A stretch of DNA of 64,000 nt, from positions 56,819 to 120,818 of the forward strand of contig NZ_LDTB01000013.1 of NCBI RefSeq assembly GCF_001476895.1. The letters run 5' to 3'. Each line of letters opens with the position of its first letter. The stretch's first letter is position 1. Position numbers and translations under genes: made by a program. Below, in pieces: positions 18,196 to 28,374 of the stretch. Source of the DNA: Sphingomonas endophytica. Its GTDB lineage: Bacteria > Pseudomonadota > Alphaproteobacteria > Sphingomonadales > Sphingomonadaceae. Under the pieces are notes generated by a model that was not told where the DNA came from, ran no database searches, and was given only the letters and a program-made list of their open reading frames with translations.

Positions 18196-19179
18196 CTAGC
18201 CCGCCGAAGCGGGCGAGGGAAGCCGCGCCAGCCAGTCGAGCAGCAGGCGATTCACCTCGGCCGGTCGCTCCTCCTGCGTCCAGTGCCCGCATCCGTCGAG
18301 CATATGCGCTTCCACCAGCGGCACGTGCGGGCGCATCACGGCAAGGGGATCGCCATAGGCGCCGAAACCGAATGCCGCCGGGTCGCGCGTACCGGCGATG
18401 AATAGGGCAGGCTGCTGAATACCCGCGCCTTTCCACTTCTGCGCCCAGGCGAAATCGCGTTCATGGTTGCGATAGCGGTTGAGCGGGCCGCGAAAACCCT
18501 TCGCCGCGAACTCGCCAGCCATGTGATCGAGGTCGGCCGCGCTCAGCCATGCAGGGAAGGGATCGGGATCGACGAGACCGTCGAGCAGGTTGGAGCTCGC
18601 CGGCTTCTCCGGCCAGCTTCCCGGCGGTGCGTCCCCGCTGATCGCGTAATAGAGCCGCCGCAGATAGCCGCGCACGTCGGCTTCGGCTTCGGCCTCCGCC
18701 GGGCCGGGTTCCAGGAACCATTGCTGGTAGAAGAACCGCCCGCGATCGGTGAAAGCGCGGCGGAAAATCTCCGTGAAGGGCCGCGCGGGCACCCCCGTGA
18801 ACGGAACCGACAGGCCGGCGACCGCCGCCACGCGATCGCGACGGGTGAGTGCGCTGTACCAGACGATCGGCGCGCCCCAGTCGTGCCCGACGAGAATCGC
18901 CGGCGCCTCCGGCTGGAGCACGTCGGCGACCGCGACGACATCCTCGACCATCGACGCCATGCCATAGGCGGCAATGTCGTGGGGTGCGTCGGAGCCGCCA
19001 TAGCCGCGGACGTCGAGCGCCGCCGCCGTATAGCCGGCCTCGACCAGCGGCGCGAACTGATGCCGCCAGCTGTACCAGCCTTCCGGAAAACCGTGGACCA
19101 TCAGGACCAGCGGCCCCTCCCCCTCGACCATCACGCGCAGCCGGACGCCGCCGGTATCGATCAGGCGCGGCTCGGGCAT
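18196..19179 (-). CDS. Alpha/beta hydrolase, epoxide-hydrolase type
   Basis: A 327-residue alpha/beta hydrolase. The oxyanion loop [14 protein letters not shown], the nucleophile elbow GHDWGAP with Asp100, and the late [11 protein letters not shown] histidine are the classic pattern of soluble epoxide hydrolases. The Asp nucleophile fits epoxide hydrolase or haloalkane dehalogenase chemistry rather than an esterase. The cap-region Tyr residues are plausible but were not assigned. It overlaps the GNAT gene by 19 bases upstream and precedes ctaB by 13 bases, so it probably lies in the same transcript as the heme o genes. The natural substrate is unknown. Confidence 0.88.
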   Translation of the reverse strand: MPEPRLIDTGGVRLRVMVEGEGPLVLMVHGFPEGWYSWRHQFAPLVEAGYTAAALDVRGYGGSDAPHDIAAYGMASMVEDVVAVADVLQPEAPAILVGHDWGAPIVWYSALTRRDRVAAVAGLSVPFTGVPARPFTEIFRRAFTDRGRFFYQQWFLEPGPAEAEAEADVRGYLRRLYYAISGDAPPGSWPEKPASSNLLDGLVDPDPFPAWLSAADLDHMAGEFAAKGFRGPLNRYRNHERDFAWAQKWKGAGIQQPALFIAGTRDPAAFGFGAYGDPLAVMRPHVPLVEAHMLDGCGHWTQEERPAEVNRLLLDWLARLPSPASAG

Positions 19180-19916
19180 GGCACTCTCCTGCGGTAATGA
19201 TAGCCGTAGAGATCGGTCGCGAACCCCATCGCCGCGTAAAGCGCGCGGGCGGGCGCGTTCGTTTCCTCGACCTGAAGCGCGATGTGGGCGGCACCGTGGC
19301 GATCCGCCCAGCCGATCAGCGCGGCGACGATCGCGCGCGCATGACCACGTCGCCGCGCCGCCGGATCGGTACCGACCGCCTCGATCACCGCGATCCCGTC
19401 GTGAAGCGCGACGTAACCGATGGCCCGAACCGCGCCACCTTCCTCAAGCCGGGCGTAGCCGGCCGGGACCGACAGCCGCGCCGCCATCTCGGTCGGGTCG
19501 CTCGCACCGGGCGCCAGGTGGCGGCGCGCGGCTAGCCAGCACGGCCCGGCATGATCGGCGACGACCGCGCCGGACCATCGGTGCCCGCCGCCCCCCTGTC
19601 GCATCAGCGTCCGCGTCGCGCCTTCCGGGCCGGCAAACCCCTCCGCGTCGAGCCAGTCGGTGGCGGAGCACGTGAGGTCGGTGACACGGACGATCGTGGG
19701 CAGCCCGGCCGCCGCATAGTGCGCGTCGATCCGGGCCAGCACCGAACGGTCGAGCAGGGCGTCGGCGGTCACGGCGCTGGCGGCGTTGATGCGGCGGCTG
19801 CCCCCTCCGGAGCGTGCGGCCCACCAATCGCCGATCCGGGTTCGCTCGGCCGGCGGAAGAGCGGCGACGCAGGCTCTTTCGATGCGCCACGCCAGCGGAT
19901 CAGCGGTCATCTGCAT
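19161..19916 (-). CDS. GNAT family N-acetyltransferase
   Basis: A 251-residue protein with a GNAT domain in its C-terminal half. The acetyl-CoA-binding motif A is VGTDPAARRRGHARAIVAAL near residue 185, and the C-terminal NAPARALYAAMGFATDLYGYHYR is the motif B region. The N-terminal half is divergent and could be a second, degenerate GNAT fold. It starts just after the coxA terminator and overlaps the hydrolase gene by 19 bases. The substrate is unknown. An alternative ATG lies two codons in. Confidence 0.85.
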   Translation of the reverse strand: MQMTADPLAWRIERACVAALPPAERTRIGDWWAARSGGGSRRINAASAVTADALLDRSVLARIDAHYAAAGLPTIVRVTDLTCSATDWLDAEGFAGPEGATRTLMRQGGGGHRWSGAVVADHAGPCWLAARRHLAPGASDPTEMAARLSVPAGYARLEEGGAVRAIGYVALHDGIAVIEAVGTDPAARRRGHARAIVAALIGWADRHGAAHIALQVEETNAPARALYAAMGFATDLYGYHYRRRVPCPSRA

Positions 19917-19922
19917 GCCCCG

Positions 19923-19960
19923 AAAACGACGACGGCGAGGAAGCTGTCGCTTCCCCGCCG
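19923..19960 (-). terminator. Intrinsic terminator after coxA
   Basis: On the minus strand CGGCGGGGAAGC, loop GACA and GCTTCCTCGCCG form a 12-bp stem, followed by TCGTCGTTTT. It separates the coxB-coxA transcript from the GNAT-hydrolase-ctaB run. Confidence 0.75.
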
Positions 19961-19979
19961 CCGGTCATCGCCGCGATCG

Positions 19980-21647
19980 TCAGTCGATCTTCGGCAGCGT
20001 CTCGAACTGGTGGAACGGTGGCGGGCTGGACAGCGTCCACTCCAGCGTCGTCGCCCCCTCGCCCCACGGATTGTCGGGCGCCTTCTTGCCCGCGATCAGC
20101 GACCAGATGACGTTGACGAAGAAGATCGCCATGCCCGCCGCCATGATCATGTAGCCGATCGTGGCGATGTTGTTCCAGTGCGCGAAACCGTCCGGATAGT
20201 CCGGGTAGCGACGCGGCATACCCTGCAGGCCCAGGAAGTGCATCGGGAAGAACAACAGGTTCACGCCGACGAAGAACACCCAGAAGTGCAACTGGCCGAG
20301 CAGTTCCGAATACATCTTACCCGACATCTTCGGGAACCAGTAATAGAAGCCCGCGAACAGCGAGAACACCGCACCCAGCGACAGTACGTAGTGGAAGTGC
20401 GCCACGACGTAATAGGTGTCCTGCATGTAATCATCGACGCCGCCGTTGGCGAGCACCACGCCGGTCACGCCACCGACCGTGAACATGAAGATGAAACCGA
20501 TCGCCCAGACCATCGGGGTCGGGAAGCGGAGCGAGCCGCCCCACATCGTCGCGATCCACGAGAAGATCTTGATGCCGGTCGGCACCGCGATCACCATCGT
20601 CGCGGCGGTGAAATACATCTTCACGTTGACGCTCATGCCGGTCGTGAACATGTGGTGCGCCCAGACGACGAACCCGACCACGCCGATCGCGACCATCGCA
20701 TAGGCCATGCCCAGATAGCCGAAGACCGGCTTGCGGCTGAACGTGGCGACGATGTGGCTGATGATGCCGAAGCCCGGCAGGATCATGATGTACACTTCGG
20801 GGTGGCCGAAGAACCAGAACAGATGCTGGTACAGCACCGGATCGCCGCCGCCCGCCGGATCGTAGAAGGTCGTGCCGAAGTTACGATCGGTCAACAGCAT
20901 CGTGATCGCCGCCGCCAGCACCGGCAGCGCCAGCAACAGCAGGAAGGCGGTGACCAGCACCGACCAGGCGAACAACGGCATCTTGTGCAACGTCATGCCC
21001 GGCGCGCGCATGTTGAAGATCGTGGTGATGAAGTTGATGGCGCCCAGGATCGAGCTCGCGCCCGAAAGGTGGAGCGACAGGATCGCCATATCGACCGACG
21101 GCCCCGGCTCGCCATAGGTGGAGAGCGGCGCATAGACGGTCCAGCCGGTACCCGCACCCCCGAAGAACGGCGAGGCGAGCAGCAGCAGGAATGCGGGGAC
21201 CAGCAGCCAGAAGCTGATGTTGTTCATGCGCGGGAACGCCATGTCGGGCGCGCCGATCATGATCGGCACGAACCAGTTGCCGAAGCCGCCGATCATCGCC
21301 GGCATCACCATGAAGAACACCATGATGAGGCCGTGCGCCGTGACCAGCACGTTCCACAGGTGCAGCGCCTGGTCGAACGTCTGTTCTTGCCCGCCGTGCA
21401 GCATCGTCGCCCACTGCGGCAGATACTGGATGCCGGGATGCATCAGTTCGGCCCGCATCAGGCCCGAAATCCCGCCGCCGATGATCCCCGCGACGATCGC
21501 GAAGATCAGGTAGAGCGTGCCGATGTCCTTGTGGTTCGTCGACATGAACCAGCGGGCGAAGAAGCCGGGCTTGTGATCGGCGTCCGCATGATGGTGATGA
21601 TCGTCGTGCGCCACGAAAGCGGACGGATGGAGCGCGGTGTCGGTCAT
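19980..21647 (-). CDS. coxA: Cytochrome c oxidase subunit I (aa3 type)
   Basis: A 555-residue heme-copper oxidase catalytic subunit with 12 membrane helices. Low-spin and binuclear-centre sequences are visible: [20 protein letters not shown], the [18 protein letters not shown] segment with the His-Tyr crosslink region, HHMFTTGM, and the heme-ligating [15 protein letters not shown]. The K- and D-channel glutamate region matches the A1 type. It is 4 bases downstream of coxB and is followed by a terminator, so coxBA is probably its own transcript. Confidence 0.98.
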   Translation of the reverse strand: MTDTALHPSAFVAHDDHHHHADADHKPGFFARWFMSTNHKDIGTLYLIFAIVAGIIGGGISGLMRAELMHPGIQYLPQWATMLHGGQEQTFDQALHLWNVLVTAHGLIMVFFMVMPAMIGGFGNWFVPIMIGAPDMAFPRMNNISFWLLVPAFLLLLASPFFGGAGTGWTVYAPLSTYGEPGPSVDMAILSLHLSGASSILGAINFITTIFNMRAPGMTLHKMPLFAWSVLVTAFLLLLALPVLAAAITMLLTDRNFGTTFYDPAGGGDPVLYQHLFWFFGHPEVYIMILPGFGIISHIVATFSRKPVFGYLGMAYAMVAIGVVGFVVWAHHMFTTGMSVNVKMYFTAATMVIAVPTGIKIFSWIATMWGGSLRFPTPMVWAIGFIFMFTVGGVTGVVLANGGVDDYMQDTYYVVAHFHYVLSLGAVFSLFAGFYYWFPKMSGKMYSELLGQLHFWVFFVGVNLLFFPMHFLGLQGMPRRYPDYPDGFAHWNNIATIGYMIMAAGMAIFFVNVIWSLIAGKKAPDNPWGEGATTLEWTLSSPPPFHQFETLPKID

Positions 21648-21651
21648 GATC

Positions 21652-22845
21652 TTAGCGTCCGGCTTCGCCGACGCCGCCCGGATTGCCGGTGGCGCCCTGC
21701 GGTGAAGTGGTGGGAGTGTCGGTCCCGTTCTCGGTCGGGCCGGTCATGGCGTTGGCGACCGCCGCCTCGTCCATCACCGCGGCGGAATTGTCCGCGCCCG
21801 GCTGGGGAATGACGGCATCCGACGCCTTGCCCGGCGCGGGCATCGTGCCACCCTTGGCGCGGACCCACGCCGCGAACTGCTCCGGCGTCACCGCCTCGAC
21901 CGCGATCGGCATGAAGGCGTGACGCGCGCCGCACAATTCGCTGCACTGGCCGAAATACAGGCCCGGCTTGTCGATCGTGAAGCTGGTCTCGTTCAACCGG
22001 CCCGGGATCGCGTCCAGCTTGATCCAGAACGCCGGGACCGCCCAGCTGTGAATGACGTCGTTGGCGGTGGTGATGAGGCGGATCGGCACGCCGACCGGCA
22101 GGACGACGCGATTGTCGGTCGCCAGCAGGCGCGGACCGTCGGCGGCACTGCGCGCTCGCTCGCCCGGTGCGACCTGATTGCCCTCCTTCAGCATGTTGGC
22201 GGTGATCTCGATCCCGCCATGATCCGGATATTGATAGCTCCAGAACCACTGGTTGCCGATCGCCTTCAGCGTGACCGCACCCGCCGGGGCCGGCTTGAAC
22301 TGCGCCTGCAGCAGGCCGATCGACGGCACCGCGATCGCGACAAGGATCAGCACCGGGATCAGCGTCCACGCCACCTCGATCGCGGTATTGTGGCTGGTGC
22401 GCGACGGCACCGGGTTCCGCGCGGCGCGGAACCGCACCATCACGACGACCAGCAGCACCAGCACGAGGACTGAGATGAAGGTGATGAGCGGGAACAGGAT
22501 GCGATCGTGAAACCAGTGCGCGCGCAGGCCATTCTTGGTCACCTGCGGCTGGATGTGCATCACGCCGTCGAGCGGCTGACCGACGCCGGGCGCCGAGGCG
22601 GTCGCGTTCAGTGCGGGAGCGCCGTCCATCGCCAACGCGGGCGCGGCAGGTGCCGCATCCGCCTTTTGCAGCGCACCGCCCGACGTGCCCTGGTTCGAAT
22701 CGGCGGGGCGCAACCCGGTCGGCGCCGCGGTCGCGGCCGTGGCCGGCGAGGTCGCGGCCTGCGCATGGGCGCCACCCGCGGCGGCCACGCCCGTCATGGC
22801 GAGGCTTGCCGCCAGCACCCACTTCTTGAACCCGGTTCTCAGCAT
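21652..22845 (-). CDS. coxB: Cytochrome c oxidase subunit II
   Basis: A 397-residue subunit with a signal peptide (ending GGAHA-QA), an alanine-rich periplasmic extension, two transmembrane helices ([20 protein letters not shown] and [20 protein letters not shown]) and the cupredoxin CuA domain. CuA ligands lie in [15 protein letters not shown] and the earlier [11 protein letters not shown]. About 50 extra residues after the CuA domain are Ala/Pro/Thr-rich and low in complexity, longer than many homologues. It receives electrons from cytochrome c. It is divergent from pyrE across a 190-base gap. Confidence 0.97.
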   Translation of the reverse strand: MLRTGFKKWVLAASLAMTGVAAAGGAHAQAATSPATAATAAPTGLRPADSNQGTSGGALQKADAAPAAPALAMDGAPALNATASAPGVGQPLDGVMHIQPQVTKNGLRAHWFHDRILFPLITFISVLVLVLLVVVMVRFRAARNPVPSRTSHNTAIEVAWTLIPVLILVAIAVPSIGLLQAQFKPAPAGAVTLKAIGNQWFWSYQYPDHGGIEITANMLKEGNQVAPGERARSAADGPRLLATDNRVVLPVGVPIRLITTANDVIHSWAVPAFWIKLDAIPGRLNETSFTIDKPGLYFGQCSELCGARHAFMPIAVEAVTPEQFAAWVRAKGGTMPAPGKASDAVIPQPGADNSAAVMDEAAVANAMTGPTENGTDTPTTSPQGATGNPGGVGEAGR

Positions 22846-23035
22846 CTTGTTATCGTCACCCCTGTCGTGGTGCGCGCGTCCGCGTACCGGGCGTCGTGAG
22901 CGCCCCTCCTGGGCCCTGCCTATACATTCCCGCCCCGCGCCTCAAGAGGGCGTTCATCCGCGCTTTTTCTGCATCAAGGCGCGTTGCGCGCGCGCGGTGG
23001 CGCTCGTATGGCGCGCGCAGGAGACCTTTCACGTG

Positions 23036-23620
23036 ATGACCGACGACGACGTGCTGGCCGAATTCCGCGCCGCGGACGCGCTTCTTGAAGGGCATTTCAT
23101 CCTGTCCTCCGGCTTGCGCAGCCCGCGCTATCTGCAATGCGCGCGCGTGCTGATGAACCCGCGCCGCGCCGCGCGGCTGGCCGAGGCACTGGCGACCCGC
23201 ATTCCGGCCGAACTGCGCACGCGGATCACCGCCGTCGTCGCGCCGGCGATGGGCGGGGTGATCGCGGGGCAGGAGATGGCGCGCGCGCTGGACGTCGATG
23301 CGATGTTCGTCGAGCGCCCGACCGGCACCTTCGAGCTGCGGCGCGGCTTCCGCCTGGAACCCGGCCAGGAAGTCCTGATGATGGAGGACGTCGTCACCAC
23401 CGGCCTGTCGAGCCGCGAGGCGATCAAGGCGATCGAGACGGCGGGTGGGCGCGTGATCGCGGGCGCGGCGCTGGTCGACCGTTCGAACGGCACCGCCGAT
23501 ATCGGCGTCCCGTTCTTCCCGCTGATCCGGCTGGAGGTGCCCACCTATCAGCCCGACGACCTGCCCCCCGAACTGGCGGCGATCCCGGCGATCAAGCCCG
23601 GCAGCCGGGCGGCGGCGTGA
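23036..23620 (+). CDS. pyrE: Orotate phosphoribosyltransferase
   Basis: A 194-residue enzyme that joins orotate to PRPP to give OMP in pyrimidine synthesis. The PRPP-binding loop is [18 protein letters not shown], and the N-terminal [20 protein letters not shown] is typical of the alphaproteobacterial form. AGGAGA upstream lies 8 bases from an in-frame GTG at 23033 and 11 from the ATG at 23036, so the true start could be the GTG. It is first of a run with pdxJ, acpS and lepB, with a 2-base gap to pdxJ. Confidence 0.96.
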   Translation: MTDDDVLAEFRAADALLEGHFILSSGLRSPRYLQCARVLMNPRRAARLAEALATRIPAELRTRITAVVAPAMGGVIAGQEMARALDVDAMFVERPTGTFELRRGFRLEPGQEVLMMEDVVTTGLSSREAIKAIETAGGRVIAGAALVDRSNGTADIGVPFFPLIRLEVPTYQPDDLPPELAAIPAIKPGSRAAA

Positions 23621-23622
23621 CC

Positions 23623-24351
23623 ATGAGCGGCCCCCTGCGCCTCGGGGTCAATATCGACCATGTCGCGACGGTGCGCAACGCGCGTGGCGGCGGCCTGCCC
23701 GATCCGGTCCGCGCCGCGTTGCTGGCGGCCCGGGCGGGGGCGGACGGGATCACCGCGCATCTGCGCGAGGATCGCCGCCACATCACCGATGCGGACATCG
23801 CGCGTCTGTCCGCCGAACTCTCGATCCCGCTCAATCTGGAAATGGCCGCGACGGAGGAGATGCTTGCCATCGCGCTGCGCCATGGCCCGCACGCCGCCTG
23901 TATCGTGCCCGAGAAACGTGAGGAGCGCACAACCGAGGGCGGGATTGATGCCGCCGGGCAGTACGACCGCCTCGCGCCGATGGTGCGCGCACTAAGCGCG
24001 GCAGATATCCGCGTCTCGCTGTTTATCGAGCCCGACCCGCGGCAGATCGCGGCGGCGGTGGCGCTGGGCGCGCCGGTCGTCGAGCTGCACACCGGGCGCT
24101 ATGCCGAACTGGACGGTGCCGCGCGCACCACCGAGCTCCGCCGCCTGTCGGATGCCGCCGCGCTGGCGGCGAAGAACGGCATCGAGGTCCATGCGGGTCA
24201 TGGCCTCACCTTCGACAACGTGACCCCGATCGCTGCGATCCCGCAGGTGCGCGAGCTGAACATCGGCCATTTCCTGATCGGCGAAGCGATCTTCACCGGG
24301 CTGGACGACAGCGTCCGGCGAATGAAGGCGTTGATGGAGGAAGCCCGTTGA
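23623..24351 (+). CDS. pdxJ: Pyridoxine 5'-phosphate synthase
   Basis: A 242-residue TIM-barrel enzyme that condenses 1-deoxyxylulose 5-phosphate with 3-amino-2-oxopropyl phosphate to make PNP, the vitamin B6 precursor. Signatures are [19 protein letters not shown] at the N-terminus, [16 protein letters not shown], the catalytic region [16 protein letters not shown], and [12 protein letters not shown]. It overlaps acpS by 4 bases; pdxJ-acpS-lepB order is common in proteobacteria. Confidence 0.98.
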   Translation: MSGPLRLGVNIDHVATVRNARGGGLPDPVRAALLAARAGADGITAHLREDRRHITDADIARLSAELSIPLNLEMAATEEMLAIALRHGPHAACIVPEKREERTTEGGIDAAGQYDRLAPMVRALSAADIRVSLFIEPDPRQIAAAVALGAPVVELHTGRYAELDGAARTTELRRLSDAAALAAKNGIEVHAGHGLTFDNVTPIAAIPQVRELNIGHFLIGEAIFTGLDDSVRRMKALMEEAR

Positions 24352-24767
24352 TCGTCGGGCTCGGCTCCGACCTGTGCAATATCGAGCGGATCGCGCATTC
24401 GCTGGAGCGGTTCGGCGAGCGGTTCGAGGCGCGCGTCTTCACCGACCTCGAACGCGCCAAAGCCGCCAGGCGCCCGTTCACCAAGGCGGGTACGCTGGCC
24501 AAGCGTTTCGCCGCCAAGGAGGCATTCTCCAAGGCGGTCGGCACCGGGTTCAAGGCGGGCGTGTTCATGAAGGACATCGGCGTCGTCAACGCCCCCTCGG
24601 GCGCGCCGACGCTGGCACTGACCGGCGGGGCGAAGGATCGGCTCGACGCGATGATCCCCGCCGGGCATCGCGCGCGTGTTCATCTGACGCTGACCGACGA
24701 TCATCCCTGGGCGCAGGCATTCGTCATCATCGAGGCGCTGCCCGATCAACCCGCAGGAGCCGAGTGA
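24348..24767 (+). CDS. acpS: Holo-[acyl-carrier-protein] synthase
   Basis: A 139-residue phosphopantetheinyl transferase that activates ACP for fatty-acid synthesis. The Mg-binding Asp is in [12 protein letters not shown], and the second motif is [17 protein letters not shown]. The start is TTG at 24348, inside the pdxJ stop (TTGA junction), indicating translational coupling. It is slightly longer than the 120-130 residues usual elsewhere, which is normal for alphaproteobacteria. Confidence 0.97.
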   Translation: MIVGLGSDLCNIERIAHSLERFGERFEARVFTDLERAKAARRPFTKAGTLAKRFAAKEAFSKAVGTGFKAGVFMKDIGVVNAPSGAPTLALTGGAKDRLDAMIPAGHRARVHLTLTDDHPWAQAFVIIEALPDQPAGAE

Positions 24768-24771
24768 CGGC

Positions 24772-25722
24772 GTGGCCGAGGATATCGCATTGACCGCCGA
24801 ACCGGGTGTGCCCGCCGCCACCCCCGCCGATACCAGGACAGCGCGCGCCGGTTTCGACTGGTGGGGGGAGATAAAGGGGCTGTTCTGGCTGTTGCTGGCG
24901 GTACTGGGCTTCCACAGCTTCATCGCCAAGCCATTCTATATCCCCAGCGAGTCGATGCTTCCGGGCCTGCTGGTCGGGGATCGACTGGTGGTGTCGAAAT
25001 TCGCCTATGGCTGGTCGTTCGTCTCGCCAACCATCCCCGATCCGGTCGCGATCACGCGCAGCCTGGTGCTGCGCGAGCCGGTCGACAGCTGGTCCGTGCA
25101 ACTGCCGTACATCCATGGCCGTATCTGGGGCAGCCTGCCGGAACGCGGCGACGTGGTGATCGTGACCCCGCCGGGCCAGTCGAGCGACTATATCAAACGC
25201 GTCATCGGATTGCCGGGCGATACGCTGGCGGTGCGCGGCGGGGTTGTGATCCTGAACGGCAGGCCGGTCGCGCGCGGCCCGCTCCACTATCGCGACCTGC
25301 CGGTCGACGCGAACGCAACCTGCGATCCGGTGCAATATCCGGGCGCCAGGCAGGTGCGCGGCGACGGCACGACCATCTGCCACCTGCCGATCGTCACCGA
25401 GACGTTGCCCAACGGCCGCCGCTACGACACGGTCGATCTGGAACCGGACAGCCCCGGCGACAATTATGGCCCGGTGACGATCCCCGCCAACCACGTCTTC
25501 CTGATGGGCGACAATCGCGACCGCTCGGCCGACAGCCGCTTCGCGCTCGGCGGTTTCGAGCGTGGCCTGGGCGGACCCGTACCCTATGAGAATATCGGCG
25601 GGCGCGCGGAGTTCATCACGTTCTCGGTCAACGGTGACGCGACGTGGAACCCGTTGAGCTGGCCGCGCGCACTGCGCGGCGGACGCGCGGGCACGTCGCT
25701 CCACCCGGCCCGCACCCAGTGA
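24772..25722 (+). CDS. lepB: Signal peptidase I
   Basis: A 316-residue inner-membrane peptidase that removes signal peptides from exported proteins. One N-terminal helix (LFWLLLAVLGFHSFIAKPF) is followed by the catalytic Ser61 in YIPSESMLPGLLVGD and the general-base Lys142 in DYIKRVIGLPGD. The late box NHVFLMGDNRDRSADSR is also conserved. The start is GTG, four bases after acpS. The C-terminal GTGA junction couples it to the PerM-type gene. Confidence 0.97.
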   Translation: MAEDIALTAEPGVPAATPADTRTARAGFDWWGEIKGLFWLLLAVLGFHSFIAKPFYIPSESMLPGLLVGDRLVVSKFAYGWSFVSPTIPDPVAITRSLVLREPVDSWSVQLPYIHGRIWGSLPERGDVVIVTPPGQSSDYIKRVIGLPGDTLAVRGGVVILNGRPVARGPLHYRDLPVDANATCDPVQYPGARQVRGDGTTICHLPIVTETLPNGRRYDTVDLEPDSPGDNYGPVTIPANHVFLMGDNRDRSADSRFALGGFERGLGGPVPYENIGGRAEFITFSVNGDATWNPLSWPRALRGGRAGTSLHPARTQ

Positions 25723-26813
25723 CCGACCCGTCCGAGGTGCGGATCGACGCCGGGGGCGATCGGGTTATCGTCCGCGCCGGTGCCAGTCCGGCCGAGGTGC
25801 GCGACGCGGCCACCCGCCACGAGATCCGCCGCGCCGCGGTGTGGCTGGGGATGGCTTGCGCGATCGCGCTGGTCGTGCTGCTGGTCCAGCCGCTGCTCAT
25901 CATCTTCGCCGGCCTGGTCTTCGCCGCGCTGCTCGACGGCGGCGTCCGGCTGCTCGGACGCGTGCTGCCGATCGGGCGATCGTGGCGGCTGCTGATCGTC
26001 TGCCTGCTGACGATCACCTTCCTGTTCGGCACCTTCTACCTTGCGGGGGTGCAGATCACCGCGCAAGTCCAGCAACTGCGTTCGACGGTCGAGACGCAGG
26101 CACTGCGCGTCAGCGGCTGGTTGAGCGCGCAAGGGCTGATGCCCGGCGCATCGGACCTGAATGGGTTGGCGAAGCAGGCCATGTCGTCGGTAGGACGCGT
26201 CACCAGCTGGCTGGGCACGGCGGCCGGGGCCCTCACCAGCGGGTTCATGATCGTGGTGCTGGGCCTGTTCATCGCCATCGATCCGCGCGGCTACGAGCGC
26301 GGACTGCAATGGATGGTGCCCGAACGCCATCGCGTCGAATTCGCGGTGACGGTGTCGCGGATGGCGCAGACGCTGCGACGGCTGCTCGCCGGGCGCCTGC
26401 TGGGCATGGCGCTGGAAGGCGTGCTGACCGCGATCGCCTTGTGGCTGGTCGGCGTACCGATGGCGCTGATCCTCGGCATCCTGACGGGGCTGCTGGCCTT
26501 CATTCCGAATATCGGCGCGTTCATCTCCGGCGCGCTCATGGTCGCGGTCGGCTTTTCGGCGGGCGTACATACCGGTGTGCTGGCGATCGTCGTCTATGTG
26601 GTCGTGCAGACCTTCGATGGTTATGTCGTGATCCCGATGGTCGCCAAGCGCACCGTCGACCTGCCGCCCGCACTGACGCTGGGCGCCCAGATCCTGGCGA
26701 GCGCCCTGTTCGGCATCATGGGGCTGGCGCTGGCCGATCCCATGACCGCGATCATCAAGGCCGCGATGGAACGGCGATCGGAGAATGTCGAGGAAGGACA
26801 GGGCGAAGGCTGA
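25719..26813 (+). CDS. AI-2E family (PerM-type) transporter
   Basis: A 364-residue membrane protein with about 7-8 hydrophobic segments in the PF01594 arrangement. These are a helical pair (GMACAIALVVLLVQPLLIIF), a long central soluble loop, and the C-terminal helices with GILTGLLAFIPNIGAFISGA and GYVVIPMVAKRTVDLPPAL, which are family signatures. Members include TqsA and PerM-like permeases and Na+/H+ antiporters; the substrate is not predictable. The start is GTG at 25719, overlapping the lepB stop. Confidence 0.88.
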   Translation: MTDPSEVRIDAGGDRVIVRAGASPAEVRDAATRHEIRRAAVWLGMACAIALVVLLVQPLLIIFAGLVFAALLDGGVRLLGRVLPIGRSWRLLIVCLLTITFLFGTFYLAGVQITAQVQQLRSTVETQALRVSGWLSAQGLMPGASDLNGLAKQAMSSVGRVTSWLGTAAGALTSGFMIVVLGLFIAIDPRGYERGLQWMVPERHRVEFAVTVSRMAQTLRRLLAGRLLGMALEGVLTAIALWLVGVPMALILGILTGLLAFIPNIGAFISGALMVAVGFSAGVHTGVLAIVVYVVVQTFDGYVVIPMVAKRTVDLPPALTLGAQILASALFGIMGLALADPMTAIIKAAMERRSENVEEGQGEG

Positions 26814-26886
26814 TCGCGCCGTCACGGCTGGCGCGCGTTGCGCCGCACTGCTACAGCGCGCCACCCGTGCGCGAGCGGGACGCAGG

Positions 26887-27852
26887 ATGAAGCGATTGCG
26901 CGTCGAAGAGCCACCCCGGTCCTCCTCCCCGATGTCCGCCGCCGAGGCAGCGCCGCTGTTCGCGCTGCAACCGGTGCAGACATTGCGGCGGCGCTGGCCG
27001 GCGCTGCTGGCCACGATCATCACCGTTGCGATGCTGATCGGGGTCGCGCAGGAATTACTCGGGCATGGGCTTGCGGGATTGCGCCGCGCCGTGCCGACCT
27101 CGCCCGGCTTCTACCTGTTCTTCATCATCTCCTATTTCGCCCTGCCGTTGTGCGACTACGCGATCTTTCGCCGACTCTGGAACGTGCCGCCCAGCGCGTT
27201 TCCGGCGCTCATTCGCAAGCGGATCGCGAACGACATCCTCGTCGGCTACACCGGCGACGCCTATTTCTACGCCTGGGCGCGAGCGCGGCTTGAGATGGTC
27301 GCCGCCCCGTTCGGGGCGGTAAAGGATGTCAGCATCGTCTCGGGCATCACCGGCAATCTGACCGCTTTCCTGCTGGGCGCGGTTGCGCTGCCGCTGGGCT
27401 ACCAGCTGATCGCACCCGACGTGGTGCGCGGCATGATATGGTCGCTGACCTTCGCGCTGGCGGTGTCGCTGGGTGTGCTGATCTTTTCGCGACGGGTCTT
27501 TTCGCTGCCGCGCGGCCAGCTCTGGATGGTATTCTGGATCGACCTGCTGCGCATCGCGGTGACATGTATCGCGATTGCCCTGGCCTGGGCCTGGGCGATG
27601 CCGAGCGTGTCGGTCGGCATGTGGCTGTTCCTGGTCGCCGGACGGCAATTGGTGTCGCGGCTGCCGTTCCTGCCCAACAAAGACCTGCTTTTCGCCAATT
27701 TCGCGTTCCTGGTCATCGGGCATGATCGGGCGTTATCGGATCTGATGGCGTTCACCGCAGCGTCAACCTTGCTGATGCACGGGCTGCTGCTGCTGCTCTT
27801 CGGGGCCGTCTATGTGATGGAAAGGGCGCGGGAATGGCGCAGAACGGCGTAA
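26887..27852 (+). CDS. Polytopic membrane protein of unknown function
   Basis: A 321-residue protein with about 7-8 predicted transmembrane segments (for example ATIITVAMLIGVAQELLGHG, YLFFIISYFALPLCDYAIF, LTFALAVSLGVLIFS, TLLMHGLLLLLFGAVYVM). There are short charged loops such as RKRIANDILVGYTGDAYFYA, which looks conserved. It resembles lysylphosphatidylglycerol-synthase/flippase-like membrane proteins in layout, but I cannot assign a family. The stop overlaps the DUF2141 gene by 19 bases, so the two are probably co-transcribed with the following glycosyltransferase. Confidence 0.7.
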   Translation: MKRLRVEEPPRSSSPMSAAEAAPLFALQPVQTLRRRWPALLATIITVAMLIGVAQELLGHGLAGLRRAVPTSPGFYLFFIISYFALPLCDYAIFRRLWNVPPSAFPALIRKRIANDILVGYTGDAYFYAWARARLEMVAAPFGAVKDVSIVSGITGNLTAFLLGAVALPLGYQLIAPDVVRGMIWSLTFALAVSLGVLIFSRRVFSLPRGQLWMVFWIDLLRIAVTCIAIALAWAWAMPSVSVGMWLFLVAGRQLVSRLPFLPNKDLLFANFAFLVIGHDRALSDLMAFTAASTLLMHGLLLLLFGAVYVMERAREWRRTA

Positions 27853-28358
27853 GACTAGGGCTGGCGGTCGCGGTGGCGCTGCTGGGCGCGGTGCCCGCCT
27901 CCGCGCAGGTGCTCGGCAGCGACGCCGCGGCCTGCACCGCCGGTCAGGGACCGGCGATCCTGGCCACCGTCACCGGGCTGAAGGATCGCCGCGGCACGCT
28001 GAAGCTGGAGCTGTATCCCGCCACCGAGGAGGATTTCCTGGCCGGCGACGACGATCTGGCGAAGGCGGGCAAGTTCTTCCGCCGGATCACCGTCAACCCG
28101 CCCGCTGGTGGCGATGCGACGATCTGCATCCGCGCGCCCCGCCCCGGCCGCTACGCACTCTTCTTCGGCCATGACCGCGACGGAAAGCGCAAGTTCAATT
28201 TCTGGAGCGATGGCGCGGGCTTCCCGAGCAATCACCGTATTGGTCGTGCCCGCCCGAAGCTGGCCGACGCGCTGATCGATGTCGGCCCGGGCGTGACCCG
28301 CACCGTGATCCGCGCGCAATATCTGCGCGGGCTGGGCGGCTTCGGCTTCATGCGCTGA
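27834..28358 (+). CDS. DUF2141 domain-containing exported protein
   Basis: A 174-residue protein with a signal peptide (LGLAVAVALLGAVPASAQ) and a DUF2141-like beta domain. Typical segments are ATVTGLKDRRGTLKLELYP, PGRYALFFGHDRDGKRKFNF, and the FWSDGAGFPSNH motif (the family has a DENGNGKLD.NFFGIPKEGYGFSN-like region). It is probably periplasmic or outer-membrane-associated. The function is not established. It overlaps the preceding membrane protein gene and sits 16 bases before the glycosyltransferase. Confidence 0.8.
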   Translation: MAQNGVRLGLAVAVALLGAVPASAQVLGSDAAACTAGQGPAILATVTGLKDRRGTLKLELYPATEEDFLAGDDDLAKAGKFFRRITVNPPAGGDATICIRAPRPGRYALFFGHDRDGKRKFNFWSDGAGFPSNHRIGRARPKLADALIDVGPGVTRTVIRAQYLRGLGGFGFMR

Positions 28359-28374
28359 CGAGGAGGCACGCATC

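Noticed and set aside
19551..21812. A 753-residue plus-strand frame
   Set aside because: It is antisense to coxA and the GNAT gene and shows the Arg/His/Asp-rich composition of reverse-strand shadows in high-GC DNA.
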